Position numbers and translations under genes: made by a program | Assembly (NCBI RefSeq): GCF_947501405.1 | Contig: NZ_CANMVK010000005.1 | Span: forward strand, 219,734 to 283,733 | Reading direction: 5' to 3' | From: an uncultured Hoeflea sp. | Lineage (GTDB): Bacteria; Pseudomonadota; Alphaproteobacteria; Rhizobiales; Rhizobiaceae | Length of the DNA: 64,000 nt | The notes under the pieces: generated by a model | What the model saw: only the letters and a program-made list of their open reading frames with translations | The model's database searches: none | Told to the model about the DNA's origin: nothing | In this document: in pieces, positions 45,894 to 54,063 of the stretch | How positions within the stretch are numbered: position 1 is the first letter of the stretch | Layout: each line of letters starts with the position of its first letter

Positions 45894-47422
45894 TTTCTCA
45901 TCCCCTGTGTGCAAAGCCCCTCTAAGGCCTTGAATGGCAAGGTGGTTTTCGGGGTTCTAGCACCTTCATTTCGGTGGTAGCGCAAGCGGTCCTCGAAGGT
46001 CAGCCGAAGCACGGTTCTCTTCAGCGTCATGTTACCGGTTTCCCAGAGTTTCCAAGGGTTTGCCAGGAATTGGCACGAGAGTTCTAGCATCTCGTCGAAC
46101 GTGCCTTGTTCGGGTACATGCCGGACGAGCTTTTCAGACAATTTGGTCTTGTCGCGTTCCAGCCGGGCGATCTTGTCCTCATAGGCGCCGATCACGGCCG
46201 GGCTGGTTGCCTCCATAATCCGGTTGAGAAGCGCATCGATCTGTTTTTCGGTTTGGCTGAGGCGCTCTCTTGCCGATGCGATCATGTCGTCGACAAGGGC
46301 CTGACGCTGTGTCCAGGCACTGCGGAACATATACGTGACCATGTCGACCAGCGGCTTGCCGGGCTGGATGGTCTTGAGAATCGCCTCGAACTCGCTTTCG
46401 AGCTTGTCGCGGGGGATCGACTTGCCGTAGCTGTCGCAGCCTTTTGTCTGGCACAGATAGTAGGGGTAGCGCCTTGTGTTGCCCTTGGCCCAGGAACTGC
46501 GAAGCGGCTTGTCGCAATCGCCGCACAGGACGAAGCCGCGCAAGGCGAAGTCATCGCCGATGTTTTTTCGCGCGGGAAGTCTGGTGACGCCATGCCGGCG
46601 CTCCTGCACCGCATCGAACGTGTCGAGCGAGATCAGGCCGTCATGGTGACCCTTCAACCAGTTGAGCTGATAGCGCTCGCTGCATATGTGGCCCGTATAG
46701 AGCGGCTGGGTCAGGATTTCGGTCACACGCTGCTGGGTGATGACGCCCTTGCGGTTGCGCGGGAATGCTTCAAAGCCCTCGAAGAAGCGCTTGACCTCGG
46801 CCTGTGACCGGAACCGGCCGGAGGCATATCCCTCAAACGCATCGCGCACGATGGACGCCAGCGGCTCGTCGGGCACCAACACCTTGCCGCGTCCCTTTTG
46901 TGTTTCATAGCGATAGCCAACAGGGGCCTTGTGTACCCAATAGCCATTCTCCATCCGGGCGCGCATCTTCTGGGCAACCTGACGACCGTTCTGTTTGCGC
47001 TCAAGCGCGCCTTGCGCGGCGATGATGGTTTCGATGAACTCGCCCTCGGGCGTGTCGTCGAACTTGAAGTTCAAGCATTCGACAATCACATCTCGCGACC
47101 TGAACGCATCACGCAGATCGAGGAACGCGCGCGTGTCCCGGCTTGCCCGCTTCAGATCGTCGAAGATGACGACAAAGCGCTCATCAGGTTGCGCGTCAAG
47201 GAAGGCAAGCAAGGCTTTCATACCCGGCCGTTGCATGTAATCGCCTCCACCGGAGAAGGTGTCGGGAAAGACCGCCGCCACCTCAAGCCCGAGAGCGATG
47301 GCACGCTGGCGGCATCTGGTTTCCTGGGACTCAAGGCCATGCCCGTCATGTTCCTGGTTCACTGAAGAGACGCGGCAATAGATGATCGCCTTTCTGACGC
47401 TGCCCTTATCAATCATCGCCAT
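45842..47422 (-). CDS. Serine recombinase (large, resolvase N-terminus and recombinase domain)
   Basis: This 526-residue protein has an N-terminal resolvase domain: YCRVSS with catalytic S19, FDDLKRASRDTRAF with conserved arginines R92/R95, and SGGGDYMQRPG. A recombinase domain (about 165-290), a zinc ribbon with CGDC and CQTKGC and a coiled coil (about 385-440) follow, the layout of large serine integrases. The last 16 residues (GAPFRTRTGTPCGTAF) are encoded by antisense to tRNA-Leu, and the stop codon falls in the anticodon loop. It should integrate and excise the island. The ATG at 47422 follows AGGGGAC. Confidence 0.93.
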   Translation of the reverse strand: MAMIDKGSVRKAIIYCRVSSVNQEHDGHGLESQETRCRQRAIALGLEVAAVFPDTFSGGGDYMQRPGMKALLAFLDAQPDERFVVIFDDLKRASRDTRAFLDLRDAFRSRDVIVECLNFKFDDTPEGEFIETIIAAQGALERKQNGRQVAQKMRARMENGYWVHKAPVGYRYETQKGRGKVLVPDEPLASIVRDAFEGYASGRFRSQAEVKRFFEGFEAFPRNRKGVITQQRVTEILTQPLYTGHICSERYQLNWLKGHHDGLISLDTFDAVQERRHGVTRLPARKNIGDDFALRGFVLCGDCDKPLRSSWAKGNTRRYPYYLCQTKGCDSYGKSIPRDKLESEFEAILKTIQPGKPLVDMVTYMFRSAWTQRQALVDDMIASARERLSQTEKQIDALLNRIMEATSPAVIGAYEDKIARLERDKTKLSEKLVRHVPEQGTFDEMLELSCQFLANPWKLWETGNMTLKRTVLRLTFEDRLRYHRNEGARTPKTTLPFKALEGLCTQGMRNGAPFRTRTGTPCGTAF

Positions 47423-47858
47423 TGTCCCCTCGCCTGTCCGCTGCATCGGCAAAATCGCGCCGATGAACAGCATGACCGTCACCGGCCTCCGGCGACAAGG
47501 GCGGTGTGTCCTCGACGCCCAACACATGCACGCCGATCAGGTGACGTAACCGGGCATCGTCAATGCCGGCACTGTTTGCCTTTGCCAACGACGCAATATC
47601 GCCATCCGCATCGGTCTGCTGAAGCGGATGAAGCCCGAAGCCGAGATCGACGAAGCCCAGCACGATCGAGAACATGCACTCAACGAAGACGCGCTTGTCC
47701 GCGTTGGCCATGTCGGAGCCTTCAAGCATGGCGATGCAGAAGTCCCAATCGATCTCGATCGCCAGGGAGTCGTCCGTGCCGGAAGCTGTCGCACTACGCC
47801 CATGCGTATCTCGGTCTCGCGAGTGTGTGGGCGCTTCCTTGCCGCTCTGATCGGGCAT
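47409..47858 (-). CDS. Hypothetical acidic protein upstream of recombinase
   Basis: This 149-residue protein overlaps the recombinase start by 14 bases and is clearly in the same operon. The ATG at 47858 is preceded by AAGGAG. The sequence is acidic with ANADKRVFVECMFSIVLGFVDLGFG as the only hydrophobic part and a His/Asp/Arg-rich C-terminus. No domain was recognised. Position suggests a partner or control protein of the recombinase (for example a recombination directionality factor), but this is a guess. Confidence 0.7.
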   Translation of the reverse strand: MPDQSGKEAPTHSRDRDTHGRSATASGTDDSLAIEIDWDFCIAMLEGSDMANADKRVFVECMFSIVLGFVDLGFGLHPLQQTDADGDIASLAKANSAGIDDARLRHLIGVHVLGVEDTPPLSPEAGDGHAVHRRDFADAADRRGDNGDD

Positions 47859-48005
47859 CACGGGCTCCTTTCATCTGTGCCATTCGTCTCCTTTCCGTTC
47901 GCGTGAACAAAAAAGGAACATTATACAGCAACTGTGCATCCCATTGCAAGGATTATATTCCTATTATCAAGACCTTATGGCAAATGCCGTAGCCGTGTTC
48001 AGAGC

Positions 48006-48623
48006 CTATCGCGACTGAACCCGAACCGGCTGCGCAGCGCGCTGCTCCTTGCGTTCAGCCAGCCGCCGCTGGAGCCTTTCCTTTTCGCGAACGGGCACAT
48101 GATGCTCTTCCTCCAAGTCCTTGGCGACCCGATAGAGATCGTTGCCGGTGGCTTGCTCGTAGGAATCGAACATGGCGCGTTTTGCGGTGCGTTCGGTGAT
48201 TTTGAGATCATTGGCGAGATCGACAGCGCCGTCATCGATGGCCCGGTAGGCGGGAAGCGTATCTCCGTCCTTGATGCGCGACGGCACGGTGTTGGCCGCT
48301 TCCAGTGCTTTTTCCCGGAGCTGGGCGCCCATTTCCTTTTCGCCTTCCATCAGGGAGGTGAGCCGCTGGTTCAAGGTGATGCTGTAAGTTGCCGCATACA
48401 GATCACGAAGCATCGTCTCGGCCTGGACGGGATCGTATTTGTGCGAGCGCGCATGATCGTGCGCGAGATCAAGCAGCTTTTCCTTGAACGTTCCGGATCT
48501 TCGGATTTCGCGGTCAAGGATTTGCACCATCAGATGCAACTCATCGAACTGGCTGCTCGTCAGCCGTTTGCTGGTGTGGGTTTTGCGGACTTCTTCGACG
48601 GGGAGCATGTCTTGTGCGATCAT
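48006..48623 (-). CDS. Hypothetical helical protein (island operon)
   Basis: This 205-residue, highly charged protein is predicted mostly helical, with a basic Arg/Gln-rich C-terminus (KERLQRRLAERKEQRAAQ). No domain was recognised. The ATG at 48623 has a perfect CAGGAG site. It follows the gene at 48686-49186 and precedes the recombinase unit, on the same strand. A DNA-binding or conjugation accessory role would fit the charge, but no evidence is decisive. Confidence 0.7.
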   Translation of the reverse strand: MIAQDMLPVEEVRKTHTSKRLTSSQFDELHLMVQILDREIRRSGTFKEKLLDLAHDHARSHKYDPVQAETMLRDLYAATYSITLNQRLTSLMEGEKEMGAQLREKALEAANTVPSRIKDGDTLPAYRAIDDGAVDLANDLKITERTAKRAMFDSYEQATGNDLYRVAKDLEEEHHVPVREKERLQRRLAERKEQRAAQPVRVQSR

Positions 48624-48685
48624 TTTCTGGTCTCCTGTTGTTAAAGGCGCATTGCCTGGTGAGACGGGCTCAATGAGCCGGTCAA

Positions 48686-49186
48686 TCATGTATGCCGCTG
48701 TTGCCGCACACGCCGATCCGGTCCCGACCGGCGGTCGACGATCCGGTTGAAGTTATCGCGGGCGCGGTCCTTGACCGCCGTGCGCTGAAAGATGTCCTCA
48801 AGGACCGCCGTGTAAGCTTTGGCCTCGGCACGATCGATCTCGGTCAACCGGTTGATATGGTCCTGCTCAACCTGTTTGCGCGCGTCCTGGCGGACGAGGT
48901 TTTGCAAAGATGATTCAGCGGAGCCCGGCGGCGGTTTGATGCGCGGCATGGGCCGGGTGCGCTTTGCCCAGATGCCGGCTTCTGCATGTTTGACGCGCCG
49001 ATCATAATTCCTCGCATAATCGTCATGCTCGGCCTGGCGCAGAGCATCGTGCTGACCTTCTATCGCTTCCAGCGCCTTTTGATCACGCTGGTTGCCAATG
49101 TCGCGGATATGATGACGGCGCACCGCCAGATCGAACGTGGCCGCGATCCCGGCGCGCAACTGTCCGGAGTTTTCGCGATCCGTCAT
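48686..49186 (-). CDS. Hypothetical charged coiled-coil-like protein
   Basis: This 166-residue protein is rich in Arg, Asp, Glu and His, with long helical stretches and a basic Arg-rich C-terminus. It contains a PMPRIKPPPGSAESS linker. Start at 49186 gives MTDRENSGQLRAG; a longer frame exists but lacks a good site. It belongs to the minus-strand island operon. It could be a relic of a larger mobilisation protein or an accessory, which cannot be decided here. Confidence 0.65.
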   Translation of the reverse strand: MTDRENSGQLRAGIAATFDLAVRRHHIRDIGNQRDQKALEAIEGQHDALRQAEHDDYARNYDRRVKHAEAGIWAKRTRPMPRIKPPPGSAESSLQNLVRQDARKQVEQDHINRLTEIDRAEAKAYTAVLEDIFQRTAVKDRARDNFNRIVDRRSGPDRRVRQQRHT

Positions 49187-49272
49187 GGGCTTGCTCCCCT
49201 CCGGGCGCCCGTCCACGGCGGGTTTGGTCGCCAAAATTGCATCGCCCGCGGCCATTTTGATACGCTGGTGTC

Positions 49273-49542
49273 ATGATCTTTTTTGAAGACACCGAGGATT
49301 TGCGCGAATGGCTTGAACAGCTCGATTACGATGCGTTCTGGGAGGCGATCGAGCCCTTCGGTCTTTTTGATGACGGCGCTCGGGACTCCAATGCCCGCAA
49401 CATCGCCAAGGGCCGCGTGACCCGGGAAAGTTCGCTGCGCACGCTTAAGTTTCTGGCCCGCGTGTTCCTGACCCGGGATTTGGGTCTGAAGCCCCGCATC
49501 TATGAGCCCCTGGCCGTGCAGGCGCTCAAAAGCACTCATTGA
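49273..49542 (+). CDS. Small acidic protein on the opposite strand
   Basis: This 89-residue ORF begins MIFFEDTEDLREWLEQ and ends KPRIYEPLAVQALKSTH. It is acidic at the N-terminus and helical in character. It is the only plus-strand gene inside the island operon region 47-55 kb. It lies between divergent 49186 and convergent 49536-49796, whose stop codon overlaps its end. No homology was recognised. Coding is plausible from amino acid composition and the lack of any alternative frame here. Confidence 0.55.
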   Translation: MIFFEDTEDLREWLEQLDYDAFWEAIEPFGLFDDGARDSNARNIAKGRVTRESSLRTLKFLARVFLTRDLGLKPRIYEPLAVQALKSTH

Positions 49543-49796
49543 ACCGACCCGTCATCGCGGAACCAGCGGATTGTCGGGCATTTGCCGAACTCCGCGGGAA
49601 CCTTGAACGCGCCGTGAGGGCCGACATAGGTGCAGGTCTCATAATGGCGCTCGACCGACAGGTCCCAACGCGCGCCATTGTCCCGGAACGTGTATTCGAA
49701 GATGACATGCGGCAAAGGTGCGGACGCGGCCTGCGCGGCGAGCGGTGGAAGTCCCGCAAGAGCTGTGGCAGCGAACAATGACATGAGAGGTTTCAT
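49536..49796 (-). CDS. Small exported protein, unknown
   Basis: This 86-residue protein has a signal peptide (MSLFAATALAGLPPLAAQAASA; cleavage near residue 24) and a short mature domain with two cysteines (CTYVG and KCPTIRW), perhaps disulfide-bonded in the periplasm. The start has an excellent AAGGAG site. It lies 11 bp downstream of the coupling-ATPase-like gene and should be co-transcribed. Confidence 0.72.
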   Translation of the reverse strand: MKPLMSLFAATALAGLPPLAAQAASAPLPHVIFEYTFRDNGARWDLSVERHYETCTYVGPHGAFKVPAEFGKCPTIRWFRDDGSVQ

Positions 49797-49807
49797 GGCT
49801 GGTCTCC

Positions 49808-51265
49808 TTACGTGTTGGGCTCGTGTAATGTGATCATCGGGTCCGGCTTCAGGATGCCTCCTTCGAGCGTGTTCTCGCCGATCAGGTGACAATAGGGATC
49901 GATGGTCTGCATCCCCGCCTTGAGGTGATGGATGAAGCCGAACCCCTTGATGTGCGTCAGGGCTTCATGGGATGGCATCGCCATCAGTTCTGCCGGTGAC
50001 ATCACCCGTTGTTTGCCCGATTGCCACGAAGCCTGCAGGCGCATTGCGTGCTCATTCGCGCCAAGGTTCGACGAGATCATTGCCTCTTCGCCCATGGCTT
50101 TTGAGACACGCTCGGCTTCTTCAAATGATGAGAAGCCAAACCATTGTTTGACGATGGCGTTTTCTTCGATGGTCAGGGTTTCCTGCTTGCCGAACTTGCG
50201 TTCGATCTCCGACCGACTCTGGGCGATGCCATGGAACTCGCCGCCAAAGGCACGCAAAGTGGTCAGGGATTCCACAAGCGGTTTCAGCGGAGCATTGGTG
50301 AACTCATCGCCAATGATCGCCAGCGGTCCGGCACCCTCATAAAGCGCTTGGGTGAAAGCCAGGATGTGCAAGGCGTAGTAGGGTCCGAGCCGATTGACGA
50401 GCGCCTGCCGTCCGACGAGGAAGATGACCGCGCGTTTGCGGATCAAGTCCGCATGGCTGACCGTGGCATTGACACCCACCCCATGCAGGCGCGAGCCCGC
50501 GCTGAACAGTTTGAGCGCCTTCAGGGCCGCCGATCGGTGTTGCTCGCCTTGTTCATGCTCCAGGATGCCAATGACATCGCGCGCCAGCGCCGCCAGCATC
50601 GCGTCGCCCTCGTCAGCTTCCACCCGGGCGATCTGCATCAGAAGTTCGGGATTGCTGATCAGTTCCCAAACTCCGCCCGGCGTCGCAAGCGCGGGGTTTC
50701 GTTTAAGAAGCGCGTGGATCACGAATTCCATCAGTGCCTTGGGCTGATCGCGGAAGTATTGGTTGCGCGCATCATTGGCCGGGTCCGGAATGAGCGCCTG
50801 CAGAGCATTCGAGGCTGCAAACAGCACATCGTCCGATTGATGTCTGTGGGTTTCGACAATGCCGCTCAGCGGATTGATGCCGACACGGTGGGGGTTGGAC
50901 TTGCCCGCCCATTTGCCCCTGACCAGCGCACTCGTATCGTCGATGACGGCGACGGGAATGCCCATCTCGGCAATCATGGGTGCTGCCTGATCGGCCATCT
51001 CGCCGTTCTTGCTGTCCAGACACAAAACGGCAGGCCGGTTCGCCGCGCGCGTTGACAGATAGGAGTAGAGCCATGGCATGGCGCCGCAGGTCGACTTGCC
51101 GCCGCCGTTTGGACTCAACAAGAGTGAATGCCCCCTGGGCGCCCAGATCGGCTCACCATCGAAGGTATAGCCGATCAACCGTTCGCCATTGGGGTCGTAA
51201 ATCCGATTGCGCGCGGATGCCGGGATCTTGCGCCTTGGTTTCCGGATCCTGAAGGGCCATTTCAT
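49808..51265 (-). CDS. VirD4/TraG-type coupling ATPase-like protein
   Basis: This 485-residue protein matches the TraG/VirD4 (T4CP) ATPase family: Walker A-like SPNGGGKST at 51-59, VLCLDSKNGEMADQAAP at about 80-96, and Walker B LAIIGDE at 315-321, followed by TLRAFGGEFHGIAQSRSEIERKFG, the conserved AQS-x-E segment. It lacks the usual N-terminal membrane helices; two small membrane proteins encoded just upstream may replace them. The start overlaps the previous stop (ATGA), supporting 51265. No relaxase or secretion channel gene lies in the window. Confidence 0.85.
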   Translation of the reverse strand: MKWPFRIRKPRRKIPASARNRIYDPNGERLIGYTFDGEPIWAPRGHSLLLSPNGGGKSTCGAMPWLYSYLSTRAANRPAVLCLDSKNGEMADQAAPMIAEMGIPVAVIDDTSALVRGKWAGKSNPHRVGINPLSGIVETHRHQSDDVLFAASNALQALIPDPANDARNQYFRDQPKALMEFVIHALLKRNPALATPGGVWELISNPELLMQIARVEADEGDAMLAALARDVIGILEHEQGEQHRSAALKALKLFSAGSRLHGVGVNATVSHADLIRKRAVIFLVGRQALVNRLGPYYALHILAFTQALYEGAGPLAIIGDEFTNAPLKPLVESLTTLRAFGGEFHGIAQSRSEIERKFGKQETLTIEENAIVKQWFGFSSFEEAERVSKAMGEEAMISSNLGANEHAMRLQASWQSGKQRVMSPAELMAMPSHEALTHIKGFGFIHHLKAGMQTIDPYCHLIGENTLEGGILKPDPMITLHEPNT

Positions 51266-51606
51266 TTGATCCGCCCCCATTTCCTGAGGGTGTCCAAGGA
51301 GGCCAGCCTGTCGGATTTTGGTGCGGTGCCGGTACGCAAATGACGGCGCAATCGCCACTCATACCAGCCATGCGACCACAGAACCCGCAAGCTCCTTATC
51401 ACCAACGCTGCAACATAGGCGGCGCACAGGAGCGCCATCACCCCCAAACCCCACCAATCAAGTGATGTGGTGTGCCAAAGGAACCAGCCGATAGCGCTGA
51501 ACAGGCCCGCGACCACACTGTCGCCGACGACCTTGCAGAAAGTCGTGATGCGCATATCGCTGACGTCCGCGGGCGTGATGCGCTTCATGGTCGAGCCGCC
51601 AGTCAT
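51262..51606 (-). CDS. Small two-helix membrane protein
   Basis: This 114-residue protein has two hydrophobic helices (about 28-47 and 52-71: VAGLFSAIGWFLWH and WGLGVMALLCAAYVAALVI) and a basic C-terminal tail. It overlaps the upstream gene by ATGA at 51603-51606 and the ATPase-like gene by ATGA at 51262-51265. This tight coupling suggests it is a partner of the ATPase, perhaps its membrane anchor. No known domain was recognised. Confidence 0.7.
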   Translation of the reverse strand: MTGGSTMKRITPADVSDMRITTFCKVVGDSVVAGLFSAIGWFLWHTTSLDWWGLGVMALLCAAYVAALVIRSLRVLWSHGWYEWRLRRHLRTGTAPKSDRLASLDTLRKWGRIK

Positions 51607-51977
51607 GACGACGGCTCCATCGTCAGAGACCGCTTGGACTTCGCAATCAGTTTGCGCCGCTCATTGAGGTCGCCATGCGTGCCGTAGACTGCAAAGGCCT
51701 GGGGGGACCCATTCAAATCGCGGCTGATGAGTTCCAGCCGCCCGATCTTCCAGCCAAACAAGAGGGCGCCGATGCAAAGCCCGGCAACCAACAGGCGCTC
51801 GCCTGGCGACAGCAGGTCAAAATAGGCTGCCGCAAAACCGCCCGTTCCCAGACAGATGGTTGCACCCAGCGGCAGAAACGGGCGGCTGACCGAGATCGCC
51901 GTGACATGAGCGATCATGTAGGTGGTGATATGGGTCTCCAGCGTATCGCCGACGATTTGCGCTTTTCCGACGATCAT
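51603..51977 (-). CDS. Small membrane protein, DUF6232-like
   Basis: This 124-residue protein starts with a beta-rich segment (MIVGKAQIVGDTLETHITTY) and has two hydrophobic helices (about 37-55 and 62-82), then a polar C-terminus. The pattern resembles DUF6232-type small membrane proteins, but this is from memory. The ATG at 51977 is preceded by GGAGGG and lies 4 bp after the previous stop codon. It belongs to the coupling-ATPase operon. Confidence 0.68.
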   Translation of the reverse strand: MIVGKAQIVGDTLETHITTYMIAHVTAISVSRPFLPLGATICLGTGGFAAAYFDLLSPGERLLVAGLCIGALLFGWKIGRLELISRDLNGSPQAFAVYGTHGDLNERRKLIAKSKRSLTMEPSS

Positions 51978-51981
51978 CGGC

Positions 51982-52536
51982 TCAGCCCTCCGCATTGGCG
52001 AAGACCGCGCAGGCCGGGCTTCTGAGCGATTGTGTCAGGGAGGTTTCGAAGTTGGCGACCGAGGCCGGTTCAACCAGACGCGCCGTTCCGGCAGCCAGCG
52101 CAAAATCCCAGCGCTTGCTCGCGCTCAGATGAGTGACGGCGCAGGCGCATTTCGAGCCCGCCTCTTCAAGCGAGCGCCGCATGCGGTCCTCGCGCATCCG
52201 TTCGATCTGGCGCTTGCGTGCCTGTGCCTGATCGACCGCATCGCAGACCATGCCCAGACCGAACATGTCGAAGAACGGGCGATGGTCGGACGGCACAACC
52301 GCACCCATCAGATCGTTGCAACCGACACCGTCCAGCGGCGTTGACATCGGTGGCAACGCCTGTGCGCCCATCAAGTCGGTCCTGACCGAGGCCTGGCACT
52401 GGGTCTGCCATCCGATCTGAACCGCCTTGCGCTCGACCAGCTCGGGCGCAAGCACGATGTAAGAGACGCCGATCCATACCCCGCCGGCCACAAGGACAGC
52501 GCCGGAGATCGGCAATGTGTTGATGTCTATGGCCAT
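51982..52536 (-). CDS. Hypothetical membrane-anchored protein with cysteines
   Basis: This 184-residue protein starts MAIDINTLPISGAVLVAGGVWIGVSYIVL, a single membrane helix near the N-terminus (given as ISGAVLVAGGVWIG). A periplasmic-like domain with several cysteines (including CQAS, CNDL, CDAV, CACAV) follows, consistent with disulfides. No family was recognised. The ATG at 52536 has a GGAG site. It is the first gene of the downstream operon after the strong terminator at 52671-52703. Confidence 0.7.
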   Translation of the reverse strand: MAIDINTLPISGAVLVAGGVWIGVSYIVLAPELVERKAVQIGWQTQCQASVRTDLMGAQALPPMSTPLDGVGCNDLMGAVVPSDHRPFFDMFGLGMVCDAVDQAQARKRQIERMREDRMRRSLEEAGSKCACAVTHLSASKRWDFALAAGTARLVEPASVANFETSLTQSLRSPACAVFANAEG

Positions 52537-52670
52537 GAAGAAGCTCCGCGTTCGAATGAAAGACGGACTCTCGATAGACCGGGACCGGTCGACGCGCGGG
52601 CGCAGAACGGGCGGATTTGTCGGGCCCACAGCGCACATGGCAGGCACGAAAGCGGACATGGCAGTTCCCA

Positions 52671-52703
52671 CAACAAAACGGCGGGTCCATTGGACCCGCC
52701 GTT
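52671..52703 (-). terminator. Strong Rho-independent terminator in the island
   Basis: A perfect 12-bp stem, AACGGCGGGTCC (52677-52688) with GGACCCGCCGTT (52692-52703) and a 3-base loop, is followed on the minus strand by TTGTTGTGG (part of a TTTTGTTG run). It lies 35 bp after the stop of the secreted protein gene and divides the island's minus-strand genes into two units. Confidence 0.8.
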
Positions 52704-52738
52704 AGGTTCGGCGTTTCGCGGAACGCCCGCGACCCCGG

Positions 52739-54052
52739 TCAGTTCACATCGGCGAACCCTGCACCGGACACCACGATCCAGTGGGCGCTTGGCGCTGTGC
52801 CGGTCTCAAGCATCATGTCGGCGCCATTGCCGCGATTGCCCGACCGGACGTTGAGATCGACGGACTTGGTGAAGGTTTGCGAACCTACGGACAGTTCGAT
52901 CGTTGCCGTGACCGGCGCTACCGGTGCCTTGCCGCCATAAAGATTGACCGCAATCAGCATCGCCTCAAGATCGAACGTACCGTTTAGGACCACGGTCTCG
53001 AACCCGTTCGTCATCCCGCGACGCAAATCCTTGTAGAGCTCACCCTCGACCGTTCGTGACCGGGCATAGTAAAGCACATCCGCCCGCGGATCTGGACGCA
53101 CGTAAAGATCAAGATCGCACGTCTCGCAGGCCCAGCTCGCGCGCACACGGACGTTCGAGGCTTTTTGCCAGTCGATCTCTTCCGCATTGTCCGGGATTTG
53201 CGGTTCATCGTCACCGTCAAGACCCTGATCCGGGAAGAACCGAACCATCTCCAGCTTGTCGGTCGGCGCCAGCGGCTGGGAGTGCGGTTGTCCCCTGGCG
53301 CCATCAGATGCCAGTCGAAACAGGCTCGCCATATCATCACCATAGTAGGCCATGACGCCCCCGTGGGCCTCGACGGACAAAGTCCAGAACCGCTCGACAT
53401 GATAGCCGTGCTCCAGCGACACCTGCCAGTTGTCCATCGTTGCTGCCGGAACAATGCCAAAATAAACGGCATCGCCGTCCAATGTGCCCGGCAGGTCTGA
53501 CGTGCCATAGGGCGAGACATGACCGAACGCCGAGATCAGACCATCATTTCCGACGCGGCCGCCCGCCATCGACAAGGACGGCGCCAACGGATCGTCATAG
53601 ACCGGCGAGCCCAGCACGATGATCGCCCGCTCCTTGCCATCGGTTGCAGGATAATGCGCACGAACAGTCCGCAAGAAGCCCGGCATGTCGATCGCCGCCG
53701 GCCGATCCGCATCGGGCTTCGCCGCATCGATCAGGCGCTTGAGGGCTCCCAGAACAGCCCGATTGGCCTGAACCTTCGCGCGTGGGTTCTCATATGCCGA
53801 ACCGTCAGGCACTTCGAATGTGCCGATTAACTTCATGCGATCCGCGTCGAAGATCAGCGCGCTCTCGCCCGGATCAATCGCCTCGACGAGATAGGCGATG
53901 ACCCGCTCGGCCTGTGCCCGAAGATCATCCGCCGTCTGATGCGGCGATAACCCGATAATGGCTTCTTGCGAGAAGCACGGCGTCGCCGAAAGCACTGTCG
54001 TTGCAATCAGCGCGGCAATTGCGGTGTTCAGAGGTGTTTTGAGATGTGTCAT
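52739..54052 (-). CDS. Large secreted protein (island)
   Basis: This 437-residue protein has a clear signal peptide (AIAALIATTVLSATPCFSQ; cleavage near residue 28). The N-terminal half looks like a vWA-type alpha/beta domain: ESALIFDADRMKL, then RAIIVLGSPVYDD, but the canonical MIDAS DxSxS is not present. The C-terminal half is beta-rich with WACETCDLDLYVRPDPRAD, which resembles calcium-binding or Ig-like extracellular modules. The ATG at 54052 is better spaced from AAGGA than 54058. Its partner is the membrane protein upstream. The function is unknown. Confidence 0.75.
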   Translation of the reverse strand: MTHLKTPLNTAIAALIATTVLSATPCFSQEAIIGLSPHQTADDLRAQAERVIAYLVEAIDPGESALIFDADRMKLIGTFEVPDGSAYENPRAKVQANRAVLGALKRLIDAAKPDADRPAAIDMPGFLRTVRAHYPATDGKERAIIVLGSPVYDDPLAPSLSMAGGRVGNDGLISAFGHVSPYGTSDLPGTLDGDAVYFGIVPAATMDNWQVSLEHGYHVERFWTLSVEAHGGVMAYYGDDMASLFRLASDGARGQPHSQPLAPTDKLEMVRFFPDQGLDGDDEPQIPDNAEEIDWQKASNVRVRASWACETCDLDLYVRPDPRADVLYYARSRTVEGELYKDLRRGMTNGFETVVLNGTFDLEAMLIAVNLYGGKAPVAPVTATIELSVGSQTFTKSVDLNVRSGNRGNGADMMLETGTAPSAHWIVVSGAGFADVN

Positions 54053-54063
54053 GATCATGGTCC

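Noticed and set aside
46106..46807. Plus-strand frame over the serine recombinase
   Set aside because: No start signal or domain; the minus strand is a complete recombinase.
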